Shown: piece by piece, positions 14,658 through 20,421 of the stretch
How positions within the stretch are numbered: position 1 is the first letter of the stretch
Layout: each line of letters starts with the position of its first letter
Virus record (IMG/VR): IMGVR_UViG_3300025117_000607
Span: 1-26,904 of that record
DNA: 26,904 bases
Source: a virus
Direction: 5' to 3' (one strand)
Made by a program: the position numbers and the translations under genes
The notes under the pieces: generated by a model
What the model was told of the DNA's origin: nothing
The model's input: only the letters and a program-made list of their open reading frames with translations
The model's database searches: none

Positions 14658-16861
14658 TTGAACGCACCCCTGAAATCACCACCACGGCGGGCGGCGTCCG
14701 CGACCGCTGCCTTTGAAGCGTTTAGAATTCTAGGCATCATAGCCATAACTTCCGCGCGCACTGTCTGTGACACACCGATACTGAAATTCAGGTTCTGGTT
14801 TATAACGATCTGCTCACCACGCCCGCGACCGGCCTTATTAGCTGGGACCACCTCCTCTCCACGTTGTAGAATCGCGGGAAATTCATCGGATGTGAGACTA
14901 GACATGCCACTATGCAAGCGCGGTGCGTTCATAAATAGAGCCGGGTTAAGCCCCCGACGTGACCCGCCGGTCCCTACATAACCGCCGCCATGGTAGAACG
15001 TAGCGCCCGAAGCAATATCAAAACCGCCGCCGGTAAACCCGATTGGTGAAGCAAGCGTAGTCAGCGCCGCTCGCCCCATACCAAATAATGAACCTAGACC
15101 GCCGCCTCCGCCAAAGAGCGCGGGTGCCATAGCATATCCAGCTATGTTCCCAAATAGAGCGTTCTTGATCGGGTTCATGATCGCGAGTTTGATAAGCTCC
15201 TGCATAAGCTCGGAAAGGACGGCGCGGAACACGTTCTTCCATTCAAGCGCGCCCTGTTTGCCCTCAACGAACATACGGGTGATCTGATCACCGATACGAT
15301 CAAATGCACGTTCGGAGAAGCTGGCCAATTCACGGGTCAGGCTTTCTGCCTGCTCTTTCTGCTGACGCTGCGCGAACCGCTGCTTTGCCATAACTTCCAG
15401 CCGTTCGCGCTCGTCATCAGTCAGATCACGGACCTTCTCGCTCTGTTCATCATAGAGCCGGTTCTGTGCCGTCAATATTTCTTTGGCAACCTCAAGGTCA
15501 ACGCCGTGGAGCTTGCCCAGGCGAATCTCGTCCTCGATGCTTTTTACCTGATCGTCGAGCGCTTTAGCTCTAGACTTCTGGGCAGTCTCCAATGCCTGCT
15601 CGTTTTGAAGTTCGAACTGTATTTGATTGTTTGTTTCCTGTGTAGCCTGGGAAATTTCAACAGCTAGAATAGCACGTTCACGTGCAGTCTTAATTTCATC
15701 GGCTGCTAAGTCTTTGTGTTCACGGTCGAGCTCCAGTGCCTTAAGTACAGCGGCTTCTGCCTTGTCAGCGGCCTCACGCTTCTGCCTCTCCTTTTCATCG
15801 GAAATAGCCGCAAGCTCTGCCTCACGATCTTGTTCAAACTTCAGATCGTCGAGCTTCTTGCTACGGATTTTTTGAAATTCCCCCTCACGTTTTATAGCAG
15901 CAGTGCTAGAATCATTGGCCGCTATATCCCGGTCAATCTGTATCTTGGCCTGCTTCTCTAGAATTTCCGTGCGCTTGGAATAGAGATCATTCAACTTCTC
16001 TTGAACCGCTGCGCGATTAGAATCACCGGCAGACATTCTATTAAGCGTTTCTTCCCACGTCTTGATTTCATCCGTTATGCCTTCAAACTGGCCGCTTGTT
16101 GAAAAACCTTTGTTCAGCTTGTCAAGGATAGGCTGCCAACTTTCTAATCCCTTCTTGAATAGATCAAGGATGCCCATCTTCTGAACAAGACCAAGGCCAA
16201 AGAGCTCAATGCTGTCCGTGAGGTTATCAAAGGCACCGGAAAGGCCACCACCTTTGTTCGCCGCTGTTCCGCCAACCTTCTTTTCAACAATCTCCAGCAA
16301 CACTTCCTGCGCCTTCAATTGCTGGCCGGTCGCCATCAGCAGCTTGATTTGTTCTTTCTGGGTTTCGTTCAGGATAATGCCTGAACGACGGAGCATCATC
16401 ATGCCGCGTTCTGGGTCTTCCATAGCGCGGCCAAGCATAAATGCCGCACTTGATACAGAGCCAAAACCCGCAGCCGCTAGATCTGAAGCGGCACGAAGTG
16501 TTCTATCAAATGTATTTCCAGCGATGCTCTGAAACGTAAGAAGATTTGCAGCAGCCTCGCGCATTTCACTGAAGGATCCGAGGTCATCTACCGAACGTAC
16601 AAGTTCCTCGATACTTTCAACCGTCTTACCAGAAGCACTCTCTGTGGCACGGAGGATAGATTGGATTTTACGTTGGCTGAGATCAAAGTCCTCAGCGCCC
16701 TTGACCGCTTTACCGAAGGCAAGCCCAATAGCTGATACCGCACCGGCTATGGATAAGCTACGGATACCGAGAGAGGATAGGCCAAAAGCAAGCTGACCCA
16801 GCCCTTGCTGAACACCACTGAGCCCAGTAAGTACCGTCCTTACGACAACGTCAGCAGCCAT
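14654..16861 (-). CDS. Tail length tape measure protein
   Basis: At 735 residues this is the second longest virion protein here, in the standard position after the chaperone frames. An N-terminal repeat-poor region (LTGLSGVQQGLGQLAFGLSS) carries hydrophobic helices. A long central coiled coil (about 290-510, rich in E, K, A, R, Q) is followed by a hydrophobic, Gly-rich stretch (about 560-630) and an end INQNLNFSIGVSQTVRAEVM typical of phage tape measures. Tape measure length sets tail length; at about 0.15 nm per residue this predicts roughly 110 nm (inference). No lysozyme or peptidase domain is seen. The ATG is 1 base past the stop of the second chaperone frame. Confidence 0.9.
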   Translation of the reverse strand: MAADVVVRTVLTGLSGVQQGLGQLAFGLSSLGIRSLSIAGAVSAIGLAFGKAVKGAEDFDLSQRKIQSILRATESASGKTVESIEELVRSVDDLGSFSEMREAAANLLTFQSIAGNTFDRTLRAASDLAAAGFGSVSSAAFMLGRAMEDPERGMMMLRRSGIILNETQKEQIKLLMATGQQLKAQEVLLEIVEKKVGGTAANKGGGLSGAFDNLTDSIELFGLGLVQKMGILDLFKKGLESWQPILDKLNKGFSTSGQFEGITDEIKTWEETLNRMSAGDSNRAAVQEKLNDLYSKRTEILEKQAKIQIDRDIAANDSSTAAIKREGEFQKIRSKKLDDLKFEQDREAELAAISDEKERQKREAADKAEAAVLKALELDREHKDLAADEIKTARERAILAVEISQATQETNNQIQFELQNEQALETAQKSRAKALDDQVKSIEDEIRLGKLHGVDLEVAKEILTAQNRLYDEQSEKVRDLTDDERERLEVMAKQRFAQRQQKEQAESLTRELASFSERAFDRIGDQITRMFVEGKQGALEWKNVFRAVLSELMQELIKLAIMNPIKNALFGNIAGYAMAPALFGGGGGLGSLFGMGRAALTTLASPIGFTGGGFDIASGATFYHGGGYVGTGGSRRGLNPALFMNAPRLHSGMSSLTSDEFPAILQRGEEVVPANKAGRGRGEQIVINQNLNFSIGVSQTVRAEVMAMMPRILNASKAAVADAARRGGDFRGAFK

Positions 16862-16862
16862 T

Positions 16863-17006
16863 TTATTCCCGCCGCCTGTCTTGCTCTATGAACATTTTCA
16901 GCACCTCGGCCTGCTTTACCGTGAGACGCCTGATTTCATCCTGGCCCCAACCATATGCTGAAGCAAAGATGTGAATCAATTTCAAGCATCTCACTTCGTA
17001 GGGTTT
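16863..17006 (-). CDS. Second tail chaperone frame (gpT-like), reached by -1 frameshift
   Basis: In the -1 frame relative to the first chaperone, the sequence is open from the slip site to TAA at 16863-16865. It encodes 45 residues: YEVRCLKLIHIFASAYGWGQ, then DEIRRLTVKQAEVLKMFIEQ and DRRRE. The HIFASAYGW, then DEIRRLT and E(V)LKMF pattern is what C-terminal halves of tail assembly chaperones look like. It has no convincing start of its own; the AAACCCT heptamer sits where the frames meet. The fusion protein would guide tape measure and tube assembly, as lambda gpGT does. Frame, length and position are seen; frameshifting itself is inferred. Confidence 0.78.
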   Translation of the reverse strand, partial: KPYEVRCLKLIHIFASAYGWGQDEIRRLTVKQAEVLKMFIEQDRRRE

Positions 17007-17359
17007 AGATCCCCCTCACTACTGAGCAGCTTGTTCACAAACAAAAACGCCCGTGACAGTTTGGTGATGTCCAAGGCTCGGATACCATCTATACTGATAG
17101 CCGGATTTATCTTCTTACAGAAATGAAGGATGACGTTGGCTATGGTCGCCGGGCCTTTCTGAACGATCATACCGCGCTCATCCATATAGCCAGCATCGTA
17201 GAGGTCCATCCAGTCACCCATATTGACTGGGAACGCTTGGCCTAAATCAATGACAGTGGCGCCCTCAGGCAGCTTGAATTCTAGCTTACCGTCCTCGGGC
17301 GCGACGGTGGCCAACAGTTCCATAAACTGCGCCACCGCAGTGGGGTCTACTTCCGCCAT
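16991..17359 (-). CDS. Tail assembly chaperone, first frame (gpG-like)
   Basis: This 122-residue protein has a very strong RBS (GGAGG, 5 bases before ATG) and lies between the tube protein and the tape measure, the fixed position of tail chaperones. It is acidic at the N-terminus (EDGKLEFKLPEGATVIDLGQ) and otherwise helical (VILHFCKKINPAI, KLSRAFLFVNKLL). It terminates at TGA 16991-16993 three codons after a slippery heptamer. A fraction of ribosomes should shift to the -1 frame and add 45 residues. It is expected to be absent from finished virions. Confidence 0.8.
   Translation of the reverse strand: MAEVDPTAVAQFMELLATVAPEDGKLEFKLPEGATVIDLGQAFPVNMGDWMDLYDAGYMDERGMIVQKGPATIANVILHFCKKINPAISIDGIRALDITKLSRAFLFVNKLLSSEGDLNPTK
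17000..17006 (-). other. Candidate -1 programmed frameshift site (AAACCCT)
   Basis: On the minus strand the first chaperone frame reads A-AAC-CCT, which satisfies X-XXY-YYZ (AAA, CCC, T). Slipping back one base re-pairs as AAA-CCC and continues with TAC GAA GTG in the second frame. The zero-frame stop is three codons downstream. YYY = CCC is less common than AAA or GGG-containing sites. Confidence 0.68.
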
Positions 17360-17388
17360 ACCTACCTCCTTGCCTAAGTGTGATCGAA

Positions 17389-18348
17389 CTAATAGTCGCT
17401 CTTGGTCGTCCAGAGAGTTGCTTTGATCATCGATGCTGAGCCCGTATGGTATCGACCTGTAGCATTGAATGACACGATCTGTCGCTCACGGCCTGAAATG
17501 CCCAGGGGGAATTCAGTGTAGACCATGCGTGGGATTTCAATGAGCAATGCAAACGAATTAGCTGCCGTCAAGTGCACCGCGAGTCGCTGCTCAGTCTGCG
17601 CGATCAGCTTGTTATACTCGAAGAAATCTTCGAGCGCCACGGAGCCAGATACTCGCACTGTCGGCGGACCATTGCGCTTGATGCGCGTGATTTCTCCGCT
17701 GTTCGTAGACGCAATTGCAGGAAGCCCTTCAAGGGCGTTGTCTAGTGTGATGGTCAAAGCTTCAATAATGCTGACGCCCGTACCGCCTAGAGCAATCGAA
17801 CAAGAGTCCCAATAGAAGAACCCAGTCGGGGAACCCGGGAATGATGCGGTTGTCTTAGCGATATTCTGTGTGCCCTTGCCAATGACCTGCGCCGTAACGC
17901 GAAGCTCTTGGTTGGGCTGGATCGCCATCTGCACGTTAGCGAACTGGCAACCATCATATTGCTGCGATGACGTGATGTCCCGGAAGATTTCCAAGGTATA
18001 TGCGGGCAGCGGATGAAGGCTATTTGTGTCGCTGGTACGGACAGTGAATTCGTTCTTGAACAAGAAGCCCGAAAGCACTACTGACCCTGAATTGTTACCG
18101 AACACCCCGTTCAGCACGTGACCGAAGGGGCTTGGATGCGCGGGGAATGTGACAGGCCCGGAAATACGAACGACGCCGGTATTATCATCGGGCTCATACA
18201 TCGCGCCTACGATGTTTCTAGACTGGAATCGGTCAGGTACGGCCGTGATTCCTTCGCTCAACGCTTCAAAGTAATCAGTAGCAGCAACGGCCGTTCCCCA
18301 GGTCGTTTCTTTCGCAATTCCAATATGGCCCAAAAATCCATATGCCAT
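17389..18348 (-). CDS. Major tail tube protein (Phage_tube_2-like)
   Basis: This 319-residue protein begins GHIGIAKETTWGTAVAATDY, the hallmark opening of the tube_2 family, continues SGPVTFPAHPSPFGHVLNGV, and has EIFRDITSSQQYDGCQF and a long beta-rich C-terminal domain (VSGSVALEDFFEYNKLIA, ISGRERQIVSFNATG). It would polymerise into the hexameric rings that form the tail tube. A GGAGG-type RBS precedes ATG 18348. The next gene downstream is the chaperone, the expected order. The only unusual point is that it is rather long for a tube protein, which suggests an extra surface domain. Confidence 0.84.
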   Translation of the reverse strand: MAYGFLGHIGIAKETTWGTAVAATDYFEALSEGITAVPDRFQSRNIVGAMYEPDDNTGVVRISGPVTFPAHPSPFGHVLNGVFGNNSGSVVLSGFLFKNEFTVRTSDTNSLHPLPAYTLEIFRDITSSQQYDGCQFANVQMAIQPNQELRVTAQVIGKGTQNIAKTTASFPGSPTGFFYWDSCSIALGGTGVSIIEALTITLDNALEGLPAIASTNSGEITRIKRNGPPTVRVSGSVALEDFFEYNKLIAQTEQRLAVHLTAANSFALLIEIPRMVYTEFPLGISGRERQIVSFNATGRYHTGSASMIKATLWTTKSDY

Positions 18349-18392
18349 TTTAGACCTCCATCAAAACTAAAGCCGTTGCCTTGCTTTCCTGC

Positions 18393-18647
18393 CTATTCAT
18401 AAGCTTCATTCTTTTCGGGCGTAGTCGGGTCATCTCCCTTATATTGGCCTGACCCCTCTCGCGCGCGTTTGCGCATAGGCATCTTCACTTCAGCATCAAC
18501 GCCGACTACATGTGACTCAATTCTAGCGAAGCCTTGCTGTTCAAGCTGGGCTGCGAGGCTATCAGATATATTTTCCCACACCTCACCGGCATGTTTCATG
18601 CCGTGATTGGGAAAGTTGCGATCTTGCGTCATGCGTACTGTTTTCAT
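18393..18647 (-). CDS. Small neck-region protein (84 aa)
   Basis: The short product MKTVRMTQDRNFPNHGMKHA continues with GEVWENISDSLAAQLEQQGF. This is the common form of small phage proteins (basic strand, HxxGxVxxxxxxxAxxLxxxGxA) found in head-neck blocks. The C-terminus is charged and disordered (KRAREGSGQYKGDDPTTPEK). It lies between the tail-terminator candidate and the tube protein. Its role is unknown. Confidence 0.62.
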   Translation of the reverse strand: MKTVRMTQDRNFPNHGMKHAGEVWENISDSLAAQLEQQGFARIESHVVGVDAEVKMPMRKRAREGSGQYKGDDPTTPEKNEAYE

Positions 18648-18656
18648 AATAGCCTC

Positions 18657-19097
18657 CTAAGTCGTCGCTACAGCTTCAGCTATCAGGTCTATAGAAGCAC
18701 CGGCTGCGAAGCCTCTATCAGTTGGCGATGGCCCAGCTATGAACTCACAGCCAATTATCCAAGATGAATTGACCGTGCTGTTCAGCCCATGATTGCCTAG
18801 GAGTGCTACCTGTACATCACCGACCAGATTGTCTCGGGCTTGCATGGCTAGGGCTTTGTCCTTGCCGAAGCCAAAATGCCAGCACCAGATTTTGAACGTG
18901 ATCAATTGCCGTAACCGAGTGCCCGCACTCAAGCCTTGTTGTTCAGCCGGTGCCTGAGCTTCCTCAAGATAGATAGCAACCACATCGCCTTCAGCCCAAT
19001 TGATTTCCTCTTCAATAAGGACCGTGGCGCGAGCCACTTGCGTTTTTATGATCGAGCCTATTTGTTGCTCGATATTCCAATAATTGATCTTCGCCAT
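18657..19097 (-). CDS. Putative tail terminator / tail completion protein
   Basis: This 146-residue protein starts on the stop of the virion-morphogenesis-like gene. Position after that gene and before the tube is where tail terminators (lambda gpU type) are placed. Sequence pieces are NYWNIEQQIGSIIKTQVARA, VVAIYLEEAQAPAEQQGL, a hydrophobic strand ITFKIWCWHFGFG and a C-terminal GASIDLIAEAV. The alpha-beta pattern and length fit, but no diagnostic residues are visible. Confidence 0.6.
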   Translation of the reverse strand: MAKINYWNIEQQIGSIIKTQVARATVLIEEEINWAEGDVVAIYLEEAQAPAEQQGLSAGTRLRQLITFKIWCWHFGFGKDKALAMQARDNLVGDVQVALLGNHGLNSTVNSSWIIGCEFIAGPSPTDRGFAAGASIDLIAEAVATT

Positions 19098-19642
19098 TAG
19101 ACCAGACCTCCGCTTTTGATAGCGCGCTGAATACCGGCGACTATGACCTGGAGCGCTAAAGCCTCGGCGGTCTTCTTGGTAGGCAGCAAGCCTCGAGCCG
19201 GGATGCCGGGATGGTGGACCTCTTTAGCAAATACGACACCGTCAATGGTAGCAAACTTCAGGTACTTCCTGTTTGTGGGCCTGATAATGAACGGGTCGGT
19301 GCCATGATGGTGCCACTTCGCCATTTCGTTTTGCGTACCGACATCAACGTGATCGTTAGCTACCTTCACAGTGTAGGACTGTTGCAAGAATGCCCGAAAC
19401 CGAGAGGATAAGTGCCGTGGACTTGCACGGCCGCTGCTCTTTATCAGTGTATTCGGTGACATTGGCGGATGCGGGGTTTCTGTGCCAGCATCCCGAAGGT
19501 TCTGCACCATCCATTTCAAATGTCGATTGCCAATGGCCTGTAGAAGCTGCTTATCGTTGATGTTAGCCGCGACATGCCGGAGTCTGTTGACGGCACCGGC
19601 AAGACGCCCCGCATCAATCTGAACTGAAAAGCCTAGGGCCAT
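19097..19642 (-). CDS. Phage virion morphogenesis / tail completion protein (Mu gpG or HK97 gp10-like)
   Basis: The 181-residue product carries LKWMVQNLRDAGTETPHPPM followed by SPNTLIKSSGRASPRHLSS, then a beta part MAKWHHHGTDPFIIRPTNRK and GIPARGLLPTKKTAEAL. The RF-type helix followed by P-x-SPxTLxxK and later the HHxGT and PARxxLP motifs are the signature of the virion morphogenesis family. These proteins join head to tail or complete the tail. It overlaps the DUF1320 gene by 10 bases. This type is common in Mu-like and related siphoviruses. Confidence 0.8.
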   Translation of the reverse strand: MALGFSVQIDAGRLAGAVNRLRHVAANINDKQLLQAIGNRHLKWMVQNLRDAGTETPHPPMSPNTLIKSSGRASPRHLSSRFRAFLQQSYTVKVANDHVDVGTQNEMAKWHHHGTDPFIIRPTNRKYLKFATIDGVVFAKEVHHPGIPARGLLPTKKTAEALALQVIVAGIQRAIKSGGLV

Positions 19643-20124
19643 ATCTGCAAGTCCCTATCATTCAGCAGGTCATCGTTCTTCTCAGTATCCTTGACCTGAT
19701 CGTTCCAACCACCACCCTCATGATATGTGGGCTGATAGTCCATAGTATTGGAATAGGCAGCGGACGTACCGGCACGCTCACCGACGATTACACCCGCTGA
19801 ATCAACGAGCAGAAGTTTACCAGCAGCAATTTCCTTCAGTGTTTCAATGGCACGTTCGTACTGCTTTGGCCATGCTGATTCCTTGAGCATTGCCGCTGTA
19901 AAAACACGCAAGGTCAAGGCACGGTGAATTGACATATCGGTAGCGATAGCTTCCAGCATAGGAATAGAGCCAGAAACAGGCACGGTATACGCACGAGCTA
20001 TTCTGGCGTTGATCTCGGCTTCAGCGGGTTTGATGTATGCCTCGACGATTGCTGAGCTGGTCATATCACTTAGCGACCCGATATTGGGTAATAGCACCAG
20101 CATATTTGAGACAGTCGTGTACAT
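19633..20124 (-). CDS. DUF1320 (Mu gp36-like) head-tail connector protein
   Basis: I place the start at ATG 20124 (MYTTVSNMLVLLPNIGSLSD), preceded by AAGGCG. An open frame extends 228 bases further upstream, but that part reads as an out-of-frame shadow of the 82-residue gene before it. The 163-residue product has IVEAYIKPAEAEINARIARA, SIPMLEAIATDMSIHRALTL and ALxxLKEIAAGKLLLVDSAG, the DUF1320 pattern of phage neck proteins (I-x2-ARLxxxY, then LxxIAxGxxxL). It forms the connector between capsid portal and tail. Confidence 0.8.
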   Translation of the reverse strand: MYTTVSNMLVLLPNIGSLSDMTSSAIVEAYIKPAEAEINARIARAYTVPVSGSIPMLEAIATDMSIHRALTLRVFTAAMLKESAWPKQYERAIETLKEIAAGKLLLVDSAGVIVGERAGTSAAYSNTMDYQPTYHEGGGWNDQVKDTEKNDDLLNDRDLQIWP

Positions 20125-20140
20125 TCTGCGCCTTATAGAG

Positions 20141-20389
20141 CTAGCCGTCAGCCCGAATAAAATCGAGATAGTACGTCTCACCTTCATTGAACTTGCCAAG
20201 CAGGGCCGGATTGCAGACTGTGAGGGACAACATTCCAGACGGTGAGAACTTAGCGTAGGTATTGTTTTCGTCGCTTCCGTCGGCGGGGTAACTGTCAGAG
20301 CGCGAAACCGGATTGAAATAGAGGGTTTCTTGGCCCTCGTGACGCCGGTCAATATGATTGATTTTCATCTTCGCTCGCATAGCAGCCAT
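20141..20389 (-). CDS. Conserved phage neck-region protein (82 aa)
   Basis: ATG 20389 has AAGGGG 9 bases upstream. The product MAAMRAKMKINHID continues with YPADGSDENNTYAKFSPSGM and LSLTVCNPALLGKFNEGETYYLDF. The ENxxYAKFSPSGxLxLxxxNP...FxxGxxYYxDF form recurs in short head-tail proteins next to DUF1320 genes in many phages, though I know no function. It directly follows the glycosyltransferase fusion gene in transcription order, 32 bases away. Confidence 0.75.
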   Translation of the reverse strand: MAAMRAKMKINHIDRRHEGQETLYFNPVSRSDSYPADGSDENNTYAKFSPSGMLSLTVCNPALLGKFNEGETYYLDFIRADG

Positions 20390-20421
20390 TTTTCAGTCCC
20401 CTTTATATCTTACCAGATATC

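Noticed and set aside
16994-16996. Independent GTG start for the second tail chaperone frame
   Set aside because: No RBS, and the AAACCCT slip site just upstream explains expression better by frameshift.
20125-20352. N-terminal extension of the DUF1320 gene
   Set aside because: The extra 76 residues (many S, R, T, no conserved motif) overlap the well-supported 82-residue gene in another frame; ATG 20124 has its own RBS and starts where the family starts.
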